Positions 44,291-53,794 of a DNA stretch of 64,000 bases are shown piece by piece (the stretch's first letter is position 1; each line of letters starts with the position of its first letter). Source of the stretch: CAVQMB01 sp963713445 (GTDB lineage Bacteria; Pseudomonadota; Gammaproteobacteria; Competibacterales; Competibacteraceae); the NCBI GenBank assembly GCA_963713445.1, contig CAVQMB010000017.1, forward strand, positions 77,044-141,043, written 5' to 3'. The position numbers and the translations under genes were made by a program. The notes under the pieces are model-generated. The model was given only the letters and a program-made list of their open reading frames with translations. It was not told the DNA's origin and did not search any database.

Positions 44291-45022
44291 TCAGAGGCGG
44301 AACCCTTCGCCCAGGTAGACTTGCCTTACTTGAGGATTGGCCAGGATGTCAGGGGGAGTGCCATCGGCGATCACATGGCCGTCGCTGAGGATGTAGGCAC
44401 GGTGACAGATGCCGAGCGTCTCGCGGACGTTGTGATCGGTGATCAACACCCCGATGCCGCGGTCACGCAGGTGCTCGATAATACGCTGAATGTCTGCCAC
44501 AGAGAGCGGATCAACACCGGCGAAGGGTTCGTCCAGCAGGATGAAGCGCGGGTTGGCCGCCAGTGCCCGGGCGATCTCAACCCGCCGGCGCTCGCCACCG
44601 GACAGGCTGATCCCGACCTGGTCGCGCAGGTGCGCTACATGCAGTTCCTCGAGCAGTTCCTCGGCAACGTTGAGGCGCTGGCTACGATCCAGGTCCGGAC
44701 GCGTTTCGAGAATCGCCAAAACGTTGTCGAATACCGACAATTTGCGAAACACTGACGGTTCCTGCGGCAGGTAGCCGATCCCCTGGCGAGCCCTGACGTG
44801 CATTGGCAGGCGGGTAATGTCGCGTTCGTTGAGTACCACCCGGCCAGCATCACAGCCGATCAAACCCACGATCATGTAAAAGCTGGTGGTTTTGCCCGCG
44901 CCGTTGGGACCGAGGAGACCGACCACTTCGCCGCTGTTCACTGTCAGTGACACGCCGTCGACCACCTGGCGGCCCCGATAGCGCTTGACGATGTCCCGGG
45001 CGCAAAGCTGACTGCCGGTCAT
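44291..45022 (-). CDS. lptB: LPS export ABC transporter ATP-binding protein LptB
   Basis: A 243-residue cytoplasmic ATPase. Walker A GLLGPNGAGKTTSF, signature ISLSGGERRRVEIARAL and Walker B FILLDEPFAGVDP are complete. With LptFG it powers lipopolysaccharide transport across the envelope. Its start overlaps the lptA stop by four bases and it precedes rpoN, the usual order. The sequence AQEPSVFRKLSVFDN-type Q-loop (YLPQEPSVF) is typical. Confidence 0.96.
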   Translation of the reverse strand: MTGSQLCARDIVKRYRGRQVVDGVSLTVNSGEVVGLLGPNGAGKTTSFYMIVGLIGCDAGRVVLNERDITRLPMHVRARQGIGYLPQEPSVFRKLSVFDNVLAILETRPDLDRSQRLNVAEELLEELHVAHLRDQVGISLSGGERRRVEIARALAANPRFILLDEPFAGVDPLSVADIQRIIEHLRDRGIGVLITDHNVRETLGICHRAYILSDGHVIADGTPPDILANPQVRQVYLGEGFRL

Positions 45023-45510
45023 TTGGCCGAGCGTGGCTGAATGGTGAACTGGATGCGCTTGCCGCCCCCGCTGCTGGCGTGGACCACGTCCTTGACCAGA
45101 TCGTAGCGGATGCGTTGACCAGTGAACTGGTCCCGGCCCTGGGTGAAGTGTGCGTGACCGGTCACGATTACCAGCGCCGTTTCGGCATTGTACACCACAC
45201 GGTCACCGACGCCGTGAATCACCGGTTTGCCGAGGCTCGGCCGATAGCGAAACCGGGCCGGCTTGCCGACCGCCTCGACCCGCTGGAACCGGCCCTGATC
45301 ATCGAAGTAGACGGTGGCCTTATGGGCCGCCAGGTACATGCTGCCCTGGCTGACCTCCACATGACCGGTGTAGACACTAACGCCAGTGCGCTGGTTATAG
45401 CTGGCCTGATCTGCTTGCAGATGAATTGGCTGGCTACGGTCTTTTGGCAGTGCCAGGGCGGTACTGCTGCATAACAGTAGTGTAAGTAGGCTAAGGCGTA
45501 GCGGCGGCAT
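45019..45510 (-). CDS. lptA: periplasmic LPS bridge protein LptA
   Basis: About 163 residues with a signal peptide (PPLRLSLLTLLLCSSTALA) that fixes the ATG at 45510. The OstA-like beta-jellyroll follows: PIHLQADQASYNQRTGVSVYTGHVEVSQG, and later VIVTGHAHFTQGRDQFTGQRI. LptA monomers bridge LptC and LptD. It begins within the 3' end of lptC. Confidence 0.92.
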   Translation of the reverse strand: MPPLRLSLLTLLLCSSTALALPKDRSQPIHLQADQASYNQRTGVSVYTGHVEVSQGSMYLAAHKATVYFDDQGRFQRVEAVGKPARFRYRPSLGKPVIHGVGDRVVYNAETALVIVTGHAHFTQGRDQFTGQRIRYDLVKDVVHASSGGGKRIQFTIQPRSAK

Positions 45511-46093
45511 ACTGTCCCTGAACGTCGTGCAGCAGACGAACCTCACGGGAATCGAGGTACGCCAACAGACCACGGCCTTTGAGCCAGCCGGTGGCGGATG
45601 ACAGCTCGACTTCGGCCGGGCTGGTGACGAGGTGCTGGTCAGGCCGGTAGAGCAGCTGCTCTGTGGTCAAGGTCAAGGCCAACTGGTGGGTGGTCGGTGC
45701 GCGCTGTCCGACCACGCGTTGTTTGAGGATCAAAAGCGAATGATCGGGTGACAGCCAGCCACGCCGCGCGGTGATCTTCCAGTCGCGCTGGCTGGCGTCG
45801 CGAAAGGTTTCGATCTGCGGATCGGTGACTTCGGTGCCCCGGTTATGGGCCAGTTCCCGCAGATGCGGTCCACTTAGGCTATACAGCCTGACGCCTTGGG
45901 CGTTCATACGGGTGGCGATGAAATGGTCCAGATACACCGGCGGGCCTTGCGGCACCACGGGCGTGCCGCTGCGCAGTGAGTTGCGCAACGTGAGCAACAG
46001 CCAGATGCTGCCGCCAGCCAGCAGCAACAGCGTCCCATACAACAGGGTAGACCGCAGCATGCCGGGACTTAAGGCCTGGCCACTAGACGACAC
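45491..46093 (-). CDS. lptC: LPS export system protein LptC
   Basis: A 200-residue bitopic inner-membrane protein. One N-terminal helix (LLYGTLLLLAGGSIWLLLTL) is followed by a periplasmic jellyroll with YLDHFIATRMNAQGVRLYSLSGPHL and a DPQIETFRD segment. LptC receives LPS from LptBFG and passes it to LptA. The GTG start overlaps the kdsD stop; kdsC, which usually sits between these two genes, is absent. Confidence 0.9.
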   Translation of the reverse strand: MSSSGQALSPGMLRSTLLYGTLLLLAGGSIWLLLTLRNSLRSGTPVVPQGPPVYLDHFIATRMNAQGVRLYSLSGPHLRELAHNRGTEVTDPQIETFRDASQRDWKITARRGWLSPDHSLLILKQRVVGQRAPTTHQLALTLTTEQLLYRPDQHLVTSPAEVELSSATGWLKGRGLLAYLDSREVRLLHDVQGQYAAATP

Positions 46094-47090
46094 CGGCCCG
46101 GAACAGGTCGTGCATGTTGAAGGCGCCGACGAGCCGCTGCGATCCGTCCACTACCGGCAGCACCAGAATTCGCTTGGCCTCCATCAGTTGCACCGCTTCA
46201 GCCGCAAGCAGATCCGCTGACACCGTAACGCAAGGTGTGGTCATGGCATCCTTAATCTGAAGCGCATGTAAATCGAGGCGCTGTTCCAGTGTCCGGCGCA
46301 GGTCGCCGTCGGTGAATACCCCTAACACGCGGTCGTCGCTGTCGGTCACCACGGTCATGCCCAGTCCCTTGCCGGACATCTCGAGCAACGCCTGCGGCAA
46401 CGCGTCGTCAGGCCGGTTGCACGGGATGCGGTCACCACGGTGCATGATGTCACCGACACGCAGCAATAGCCGCCGGCCAAGTCGGCCGCCGGGGTGCGAG
46501 CGCGCGAAGTCAGCACTGGAAAAGTCGCGCGCATCAAGCAGGGCGATCGCCAGCGCATCGCCCATAGCCAGCGCCGCCGTGGTACTGGCAGTCGGTGCCA
46601 GGCCCAGTGGGCAGGCCTCCTGGGCGACGCTGACATCAATATGTACAGTTGCCGCGGACGCCAGGGTCGACTGCGGCTTTCCGGTCAATGCGACCAGTGG
46701 TATGCCGAGTCGCTTAATAAGCGGCAGAATAGTCAGAATTTCATTGGTTTCACCGGAGTTTGACAGCGCCACCACAGCGTCGCTGGCCGTGATCATGCCC
46801 AGATCGCCATGGCTGGCTTCGGCCGGATGGACAAAAAACGCCGGTGTACCCGTACTGGCGAACGTCGCAGCCAGCTTATTGCCTATGTGCCCCGATTTGC
46901 CCATGCCGAGCACGATCACCCGACCGCCGCACGCCAGCAAAATCTCACAGGCATGCGCAAACGAGTCGTCGAGCCGTTTTTGCAGCGCGTCGATGGCCTG
47001 GGCTTCGATTTCCAGTACGCTGCGACCTAACGCGAGGAAGCCGGCTGCCGAACCGTTATTTGCTTTTGAGCAATCGCTCAATGCGCTCAA
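46083..47090 (-). CDS. kdsD: arabinose-5-phosphate isomerase
   Basis: A 335-residue enzyme making D-arabinose 5-phosphate for Kdo synthesis. The N-terminal SIS domain has VIVLGMGKSGHIGNKLAATFASTGTPAF and ALSNSGETNEIL; two CBS domains follow (VGDIMHRGDRIPCNRPDDALPQALL and IKDAMTTPCVTVSADLLAAEAVQLM). The start at 47090 lies 35 bases inside the 3' end of the tolC-like gene, so a slightly later start is possible, but no better codon is obvious. Confidence 0.94.
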   Translation of the reverse strand: MSALSDCSKANNGSAAGFLALGRSVLEIEAQAIDALQKRLDDSFAHACEILLACGGRVIVLGMGKSGHIGNKLAATFASTGTPAFFVHPAEASHGDLGMITASDAVVALSNSGETNEILTILPLIKRLGIPLVALTGKPQSTLASAATVHIDVSVAQEACPLGLAPTASTTAALAMGDALAIALLDARDFSSADFARSHPGGRLGRRLLLRVGDIMHRGDRIPCNRPDDALPQALLEMSGKGLGMTVVTDSDDRVLGVFTDGDLRRTLEQRLDLHALQIKDAMTTPCVTVSADLLAAEAVQLMEAKRILVLPVVDGSQRLVGAFNMHDLFRAGVV

Positions 47091-48351
47091 GGTCAGCCTC
47101 GCTCAGGTTTCCAGCCGCCTGCTTCAGGCTCAGCTTGTTCATCAGGTAGCCGTAGCGGGCCTTGGCGTAATCGCGTTCGGAGCCGAGCAGGGCGCTCTGC
47201 GAATTCAGGACGTCAACAATGGTACGCGTGCCCACCTGAAAGCCGGCTTCCGTGGCTTTTAGCGAACTGCGGCCGGAGACGGCGGCCTGCTTGAGGGCCT
47301 TTACCAGGCTGATGGCATTCTGAACGCTCTGGTAGGCATCCTGGACCTGACGCACCAGCGCCCGCTGCACCTGTTCGCGATTCTGCTTGGCGGACTCGTA
47401 TTTGTAGGCAGCTTCCCGGGTACGTGAATTGACTGCTCCGCCTTGATAGATCGGGATGTTGAGCTGCAGTCCCACCGCACCACCGCGCTGCGACAATATG
47501 CCGTTGTCGCTGTCGCTGTAGCTAGCCGTGAAATCCAGTGTCGGGTAATGACCGGAGCGCTGCAGCTGAATATTCTGATGGGCGATGTCAGCGGTGTAGG
47601 ATGCGCTTTCCAGACTGGGATTATGCTTGACTGCCTGATCGACCCAGTATTTCTGGCTGGCCGGTTTGGGCATGGTCATCGGGATGCTGCTTTTGAGATC
47701 CCTCAGCTCGGGATAAAAACGGCCGGTAATCTCGCGCAACGCTTCCTTTTTGTCGGACAAGGTGTTGCGGTTCTGAATTTCGGTGGCATTGGCCTGGTCA
47801 TAACGGGCTCGAGCATCCTGCACATCGGTGATGGTCGCCAGGCCGACGTCGAAGCGCCGCTTCGCCTGTTCCAGCTGACGCCCGATGGCTTCCTTGTTGG
47901 CTTTGGCGAAGGTGACGTCCGCTTCGGCCGACAATACATCGAAGTAGGCTTGCGCCACTCGCATTATCAGGTTCTGCTTGGCGGTCGTGTAATCGACGTT
48001 GGCTTGCTTCTGGGTTACCCGTGCTTGCCGCACGCGCACCTGGTTGCCACGGTTGTAGATAGGCTGGTCCAGGAACAGACCGTAGTTATGACTGTTGTAA
48101 TTGCCACGATTGCCATTGTTCGGGAAATTACGCGAGGCGGTGGCCTGGCCGCTCAGATTGGGCAGTTCCAGAGCCCGCGCTTGCGGCAGCAGCTCGCGCT
48201 GGGCCATGCGATTGGACGCCGCCTGCTGCAGCTGCGGATCGTTTTGCTGGGCTTCGTGATAGATCTCGAGCAGCCCGGTAGCTGCCTGAGCCGCGCCAAG
48301 GCTGGCAATACTCAGCGCGGTACCTAATACCAGGGACTTAAAAATGCGCAT
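47056..48351 (-). CDS. tolC: TolC family outer membrane channel protein
   Basis: A 431-residue protein with a signal peptide (MRIFKSLVLGTALSIASLGAAQA). The repeated TolC units are visible: LLEIYHEAQQNDPQLQQA and LESASYTADIAHQNIQLQRSGHYPTLDFTASY start the paired helices, with FQVGTRTIVDVLNSQSALLGSERDYAKARYGYLMNKLSLKQAAG typical of the C-terminal half. It is the outer-membrane exit duct of efflux pumps and type I secretion. It stands upstream of kdsD in the same direction. Confidence 0.93.
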   Translation of the reverse strand: MRIFKSLVLGTALSIASLGAAQAATGLLEIYHEAQQNDPQLQQAASNRMAQRELLPQARALELPNLSGQATASRNFPNNGNRGNYNSHNYGLFLDQPIYNRGNQVRVRQARVTQKQANVDYTTAKQNLIMRVAQAYFDVLSAEADVTFAKANKEAIGRQLEQAKRRFDVGLATITDVQDARARYDQANATEIQNRNTLSDKKEALREITGRFYPELRDLKSSIPMTMPKPASQKYWVDQAVKHNPSLESASYTADIAHQNIQLQRSGHYPTLDFTASYSDSDNGILSQRGGAVGLQLNIPIYQGGAVNSRTREAAYKYESAKQNREQVQRALVRQVQDAYQSVQNAISLVKALKQAAVSGRSSLKATEAGFQVGTRTIVDVLNSQSALLGSERDYAKARYGYLMNKLSLKQAAGNLSEADLERIERLLKSK

Positions 48352-48403
48352 GCTCGACCTTTTGCGTTGCTACTTCCTGATGATACGGTAGAGTAAAATA
48401 ACG

Positions 48404-49063
48404 TCAAAACTGAAAACTGGCCGGTTTATCGTAACCAACGAGATACGTTAGATCGGTTTCAAACAGACTGACCTGCTCCCACTCCTGTTCCCCGACACGG
48501 CTCACAAGCACCGCCTCCATCACTGGTTCCACACCGACGACGGCGAACAACCGTCCGCCTGTGGCCAAGCGGCGCCGCCAACTATCCGGGAGCTTCGGCA
48601 GTGCGCCAGTCAAGGCAATGACGTCATATAGCTGATCACCCCAGTCGAGCCGGGCATCGTCGCTGAACAGGCTGGCGTTAGTCACGCCGTGGTGGCGCAA
48701 CAGACCGCGGGCACGTTCAATGAATTCGGGGAACAGGTCGACCGAATCCACCCGGGCGCTCTGTTGCGCCAGGCAGGCGGTCAGGAAACCGCTGCCGGTG
48801 CCGACTTCGAGTACGCTATCGTCCGGTGCAATGGCCAGTGCCTGCAACAGGCGACCTTCCACGTTGGGATTCATCATTGTCTGGCCGTGACCGAGCGGGA
48901 TACGAACGTCAGCGAAGGCGAGGCGCCGGTAGCGTTCCGGAACGAAATCCTCGCGTGGTACGCTGCCCAGAGTGTCGAGCACCCGCTGATCGAGCACGTC
49001 CCACGGCCGGATCTGCTGTTCGATCATATTATAACGGGCGTGTTCAAGGTCAATCGCGGTCAT
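48404..49063 (-). CDS. protein-L-isoaspartate O-methyltransferase family protein
   Basis: A 219-residue Pcm-like methyltransferase. YNMIEQQIRPWDVLDQRVLDTLGSVPREDFVP is the family N-terminus, and SVLEVGTGSGFLTACLAQQSARVDSVDLFPEF is the SAM-binding site. This variant, common beside tolC in Gammaproteobacteria, differs from true Pcm in its substrate loop, so a repair role is not certain. ATG 49063 is chosen because the conserved start follows it; the frame from 49255 has no family resemblance in its first 64 residues. Confidence 0.87.
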   Translation of the reverse strand: MTAIDLEHARYNMIEQQIRPWDVLDQRVLDTLGSVPREDFVPERYRRLAFADVRIPLGHGQTMMNPNVEGRLLQALAIAPDDSVLEVGTGSGFLTACLAQQSARVDSVDLFPEFIERARGLLRHHGVTNASLFSDDARLDWGDQLYDVIALTGALPKLPDSWRRRLATGGRLFAVVGVEPVMEAVLVSRVGEQEWEQVSLFETDLTYLVGYDKPASFQF

Positions 49064-49155
49064 CAAGGCATCCTGTGAAGTCTGGCTACGGACTGTTGAC
49101 AATCCGCAGATACTAGCATTCGTGGCGTGGCCCGGGTAGTGCGCTGGGTTCAGCG

Positions 49156-49659
49156 CTAGCGATACGGGTAAGGCCGGGGATAGGCGTCGAAATACCCGCC
49201 TGGCCACCACGGATCGTGATAGCAGATGATCCGTGGCGGTTCCCGCTCCGGCCACAATCGTTATGTGGTCACCTCCACAATTGGGAACTTGTAGGGGTAT
49301 TGACCAATCCGACCCGAGCGAACACCGTATAGGTTACCGGTGACGGTCACGCGCTTACCGGGTGCGAAGATCACCGGGTCCACGAAACGGTCGAATCGGG
49401 CGAGGAAGCGGCCGGTGCTGGTCGGCGTCGTTTCCGGCAGGCCGTTGCTGAGCAAGGGTTGCTGGACGATTTCGATTAACGTGTCATGGGCTTGATTTTC
49501 GACCCGTGCTATGCGGCCACCCCACCGCACCCGCTGGCCACTGTGCGCGCCCGGATTAGCCCGCACCTCGTTCAGGGGCGGCCCCACAACCACGGTGTGC
49601 GGCGTGGCGCAGGCAGCCATTAAGGCGCACAATGCGAGGAGCACACTGACTCGAATCAT
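49156..49659 (-). pseudogene. slp: Slp-family outer membrane lipoprotein with an in-frame TAA
   Basis: The frame starts with a lipoprotein signal (VSVLLALCALMAAC) and has the Slp-family core VGPPLNEVRANPGAHSGQRVRWGGRIARVENQ, followed by VTGNLYGVRSGRIGQYPYKFP. It meets TAA at 49261 after EVTT. The same frame continues without gap as RLWPEREPPRIICYHDPWW and a Tyr/Pro-rich tail to a TAG at 49156. Slp proteins end with such a tail, so the TAA replaces one tyrosine codon: probably a base error or a recent nonsense mutation. A truncated 132-residue lipoprotein could still be functional. Confidence 0.75.
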
Positions 49660-49779
49660 GTATGAGATTATATATCGCGGTAGGGAGCAGGTGGTTGTTC
49701 AATTTTTGTTCAACCGGATCGCCAGCCTGGAACGGGTTGATACAATAAACCGCCGTTAACCGGGTTTACGGGGTCTCGT

Positions 49780-50196
49780 GTGCAAACCTTCAGCTGGCCG
49801 GTGCGAGTCTACTATGAAGACACCGACTGCGGTGCAGTGGTGTATTACGCCAATTATTTGAAGTTCATGGAAAGGGCTCGGACCGAATGGCTGCGCACCA
49901 TAGGCTGCGAACAGGACGATTTGGCACGGGTGGCGAAGCTGGCGTTTGTGGTTCGCGAGGTCGCGCTCGACTATCGTGTGCCGGCCCGTTTAAATGACCT
50001 GCTGGAGGTGCGTACCCGGGTCGTCGAGGCACGCCGGGCCAGCCTTCGGTTTGAACAGCAGGTGGTGCGGCCGGCGGCGTCCGCCGGCGAAATGCTGTGC
50101 GGCGGTGCGATCAAGGTTGCCTGTGTCGACATCAACACCTGGCGGCCAAAAGCCATTCCAGCGTCGCTACTGACGGAGATGCAGGGTGGGAGCTGA
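49780..50196 (+). CDS. ybgC: Tol-Pal associated acyl-CoA thioesterase
   Basis: A 138-residue hotdog-fold thioesterase starting at GTG. VRVYYEDTDCGAVVYYANYLKFMERARTEWLR contains the catalytic aspartate and the His-free YANYL pattern of YbgC. It is the first gene of the tol-pal operon and overlaps tolQ by 11 bases. Its cellular substrate, perhaps an acyl-ACP or CoA, is not established. Confidence 0.94.
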   Translation: MQTFSWPVRVYYEDTDCGAVVYYANYLKFMERARTEWLRTIGCEQDDLARVAKLAFVVREVALDYRVPARLNDLLEVRTRVVEARRASLRFEQQVVRPAASAGEMLCGGAIKVACVDINTWRPKAIPASLLTEMQGGS

Positions 50197-50911
50197 AACC
50201 AATTTGGTAGACCTGATTTTTCACGCCAGCCTGGTCGTACAGCTGGTGTTGGTGTTGCTACTACTCATTTCCGTGGCCTCCTGGACCGCGATCTTCAAAA
50301 AGCGCATGGCGTTGCGCTACGCGCGCGGCCAGGCCGATACTTTCGAGGACAATTTCTGGTCTGGGGTCGACCTTAAGGAACTGTATACCCGTATCCGTCG
50401 GGATGATGCTGATGCATTTGGTCTGGAAGCCATTTTTCTAGCCGGTTTCCAGGAATTCCTGCGGCTGCGGCGCCGTGGCATCATGGATGCGGTAATTCTG
50501 GCCGGTAGTGCCCAGCGGGCGATGCGGGCGGCGCTGGCCCGCGAAGTAGACGAACTCGACACGCATCTGCCGATGCTGGCTACAGTCGGTTCAACCAGCC
50601 CTTATATCGGTTTGTTCGGAACGGTCTGGGGTATTATGAGCGCCTTTCATGCTCTTGGTGGCGTCCAGCAGGTGACTTTGGGACAGGTCGCGCCGGGTAT
50701 CGCCGAGGCCTTGATCGCCACCGCAATGGGCTTGTTGGCGGCGATCCCGGCGGTGGTGGCCTATAATCGCTCGAGCACCGAGGTGGAACGGCTGGTCAGC
50801 CGTTACGAGACCTTCATGGACGAGTTCGTCAATATCCTCCAGCGCCAGGCGCAACCACCGCGCCCGGCAGTGGCTGGCGGATACAGTGAAGCCAGCGAGC
50901 AGATCGCATGA
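50186..50911 (+). CDS. tolQ: Tol-Pal system proton channel subunit TolQ
   Basis: A 241-residue inner-membrane protein with three helices (VVQLVLVLLLLISVASWTAI; LPMLATVGSTSPYIGLFGTVWGIMSAF; VAPGIAEALIATAMGLLAAIPAVVAYN). The polar residues of the last two helices form the proton path with TolR. GTG 50186 lies inside ybgC; it precedes tolR with an ATGA overlap. Confidence 0.96.
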   Translation: MGAETNLVDLIFHASLVVQLVLVLLLLISVASWTAIFKKRMALRYARGQADTFEDNFWSGVDLKELYTRIRRDDADAFGLEAIFLAGFQEFLRLRRRGIMDAVILAGSAQRAMRAALAREVDELDTHLPMLATVGSTSPYIGLFGTVWGIMSAFHALGGVQQVTLGQVAPGIAEALIATAMGLLAAIPAVVAYNRSSTEVERLVSRYETFMDEFVNILQRQAQPPRPAVAGGYSEASEQIA

Positions 50912-51348
50912 CTCGGCGCGTTCGCAGTCATCGCCGCCGCCACGTGGCCGATATCAATGTCGTTCCATATATCGACGTGATGCTGGTACTGCTGGTGATC
51001 TTCATGATTTCCACACCGTTAATCAATCAGGGCGTCCAGATTGATCTGCCAAAAGCGCAGGCCAAGACGTTGCCGCCCAGTCAAATCCGCACCCTGATTC
51101 TGGAGGTTGACCACAACGGGGCGTATTTCATGCATCTGGTCGGCTCCGCGGCCCAGCCGATGAGCCCCAAGCAGGCATTGATATATGCTAGCGCGGTACT
51201 GCGCCGGCAGCCAAGAACGCCGGTCGTGGTCAAGGCCGATGCAGCGGTCGACTACGGCAAGGTAATCCAGGCCATGGTTCTGCTGCAGAAGGCGGGAGCG
51301 CCGCGCGTGGGGCTTTCCACCCAGCCGCCGCCAGCGGCACAATCCTGA
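50908..51348 (+). CDS. tolR: Tol-Pal system protein TolR
   Basis: A 146-residue bitopic protein. The single helix VVPYIDVMLVLLVIFMISTPLI contains the proton-carrying aspartate, and the periplasmic ExbD-like domain has PKAQAKTLPPS and VVVKADAAVDYGKVIQAMVLLQKAG. It partners TolQ. Normal length; no frameshift. Confidence 0.95.
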   Translation: MTRRVRSHRRRHVADINVVPYIDVMLVLLVIFMISTPLINQGVQIDLPKAQAKTLPPSQIRTLILEVDHNGAYFMHLVGSAAQPMSPKQALIYASAVLRRQPRTPVVVKADAAVDYGKVIQAMVLLQKAGAPRVGLSTQPPPAAQS

Positions 51349-51369
51349 GGCGGATGCGGGGGTGCTCTG

Positions 51370-52468
51370 ATGCGTACGCGCTGGCGGCGCTATTTCGAAG
51401 ACACCTCATCAGCAATCCTGGCAGTGCTGGTGCATGCCGCAGTGGCCGTGGTGCTGTGGTTCGCGTTCCAGCCATTGCAGTTGCTGGATGGGTCAGCGCC
51501 GGCCGCCGCTATGCCCCATACCGCCAAGCCGATCGCCGCCGTGGTGGTAAATGACAGCCAGATCAAGGCCGAGGAACAACGACTTGCGGCCCAGGATGCA
51601 GCGCGTAAAGCAGCGCTGAAGGCGGCCGAGGAACAGCGCCGACAGGCCGCCGAGCAGGCCGCTGAACTGCAGCGCAAGCGGCAGCAGGAGCAGCAGCGGC
51701 TGGCCAAGCTCAAACAACAGCAGGCGGAAGCACAGCGCCAGCGCGAGCAGGCCCAAAAAGACGCCCAGCAGGCTCAGCAACAACGCCAGCAGGCCGAGGA
51801 AGCTGCCAAGCAGGCTGAACAAAAGGCCGCGGCGGCTCAGCATCAGGCAGAACAAGCGGCGCGCCGCACCGCCGCGGAAAAGCGTCAAGCCGAACAGGCC
51901 AAGAAGCAGGCGGAGCAGGCTGCCAAGCAGCGGGCGGCAGAAGAGGCTGCCCGTAAGGCAGCAGAGGCCAAGCGCAAGGCAGCCGAGGCGAAACGTGAGC
52001 GGGCCAAACGGGCCGCTGAGGAAGCCAAACGTGAGGCCGAGCAAGCCAAAAAAAGGCCGCCCAGCGCAAGGCCGAGGAGGCAGCCCGCAAAGCAGCTGAA
52101 GCCAAACGTCAGGGCGGCGGAACAGAAGGCTCAGAGGCAACTGGCGCAATCGCTGCGCGCGACCGCGCGCCAGCGCGAGCAGTCTAATTTGGTTGCTCAG
52201 TACACCAGGCTCATCACGCTACGGGTGGAGCACAACTGGTTGCTGCCAGGGACCACGCAGGCACGGCTTGCACTGCCTGCTCAATATTCAGCTCGATGTG
52301 CTTGGCAACGTCACCAGTGTCAAAGTGGTCGATTCTAGTGGCGATCCGGCATTCGACCGTTCCGCCGTGGCCGCGGTACACCGGGCCTCGCCATTGCCGG
52401 TGCCCGATGAACCGCAAGCGCGGGCCCAATTCCAGTCATTCAACTTCAAGTTCAATCCGGAGGGCTAG
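51370..52468 (+). pseudogene. tolA: Tol-Pal system protein TolA with several one-base shifts
   Basis: The first ~220 residues are typical TolA: one membrane helix (ILAVLVHAAVAVVLWFAFQPL) followed by a long Ala/Lys/Glu/Gln helical domain. At the seven-A run (52048-52054) the composition changes in the open frame from KAA-type repeats to RPPSARPRR, while the next frame continues the repeat (AAQRKAEEAARKAAEAKRQ), so one A appears missing. The frame returns near 52110. The C-terminal domain is split again near 52260: the frame from 51370 ends at 52338, but NIQLDVLGNVTSVKVVDSSG, with AFDRSAVAAVHRASPLPVP, lies in the other frame to 52468. With these three corrections a full TolA results. Confidence 0.85.
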
Positions 52469-52471
52469 CTC

Positions 52472-53780
52472 TTGAAAGCCGTTGCCCGCATGACCGTATG
52501 GGTCGTACTGCTGATGACAGCTGTGCTGAGCATGGCTCAGCGCCCAGCTGACCATTGAAATCACCAAAGGTGTATCCGGTGCCTGGCCGATTGCTGTGGT
52601 GCCATTTCGCGCGGCCCCCGGGGTCGCGCTACCCGACGACGGCCGGATTGCGACGATCGTGCGCGACGATCTGCATATTTCGGGACGCTTCAATACATTG
52701 CCCTCCAGCCAGTTCCCCGGCCAGCCGGATAGCTTCTCCAGTATCAATCTGCAAAACTGGCGCCAGTTGAAAGCCGATTACATGGTTGTTGGACACGTCA
52801 GTCCGGCTGGCAATGGCTATAGCGTTGTGTTCCAACTGGTCGACGTGTTCCAGGGCAACCAGTTGATTGGGCAGTCATTTACCGTACAGCCCAACCAGTT
52901 GCGGCCGCTGGCCCACCATATCAGTGACCTGATTTATCAGCGGCTGACTGGCGAGCGCGGTATTTTCAGTACCCGGATCGCGTACATCTCATCGCAGCAC
53001 TCAAAAAGCGGCAGCGAGTACATGCTTTCGGTGGCCGACTATGATGGCTATAATCCGCAGGTGGTGCTCCGTTCCAACCAGCCGATCATGTCGCCGGCCT
53101 GGTCGCCAGACGGCCGCCAACTGGCGTACGTCTCGTTCGAGAACCATCGCTCCCAGATCGTGCTGCAGAATCTCTACACGGGCAAGCGGCGTGTGGTATC
53201 CGATAGGCCGGGTATCAATGGTGCGCCGGCCTGGTCCCCTCACGGCCAGCGGCTCGCGCTGACACTGTCGCGCGACGGCAATCCGGAAATCTATATTCTC
53301 AATCTGGCTTCAGGCGGATTGCGGCGCCTGACCAATGATATGGCCATCGATACTGAGCCTGCCTGGTCACCGGATGGCAAGACCATCGTTTTTACCTCCG
53401 ACCGCGGTGGAAGTCCCCAGCTCTACCAGATTCCAGTAAGTGGTGGCCGGCCGCGCCGGCTGACCTTCGATGGCTCCTATAACGCCCGTGCCGAGTTTTC
53501 GCCGAACGGCCGCCTGCTGGCCTTGGTACACCGGGTCAGAGGCGGTCAGTTCAGGGTCGCCGTGCTGAATCTTGCCAGTCGCAAGCTACATGTATTGACC
53601 CGTGGTCGGCTGGACGAGTCACCGAGCTTTGCACCCAACGGGCGTATGATTATCTACGCTACCGTCGCCGGAGAACGCGGTGTGCTGGCGGTTGTCTCGG
53701 TTGATGGCAAGGTTACTCAGCGTTTGCAACTGGCGGGGAGCAATGTGCGTGAACCCGCGTGGTCACCGTTTACCAACTAA
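52472..53780 (+). pseudogene. tolB: Tol-Pal system protein TolB with a one-base shift after the signal peptide
   Basis: The TTG at 52472 has GGAGGG seven bases upstream and starts a signal peptide (TVWVVLLMTAVLSMAQ) that runs out of frame after 27 codons. One C too many in CCC at 52543-52545 explains it: removing it joins the signal peptide to LTIEITKGVSGAWPIAVVPF and the mature protein, which is intact to 53780. The mature part has the N-terminal domain (ATIVRDDLHISGRF) and a beta-propeller with repeated PAWSPDG units. TolB binds Pal and TolA in the periplasm. Confidence 0.88.
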
Positions 53781-53794
53781 GGCAGGCATTACCA

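Noticed and set aside
51640..52140. tandem repeat or CRISPR-like repetition within tolA
   Set aside because: The repetition is the normal Ala/Lys/Gln-rich helical domain of TolA, without constant repeats and spacers.
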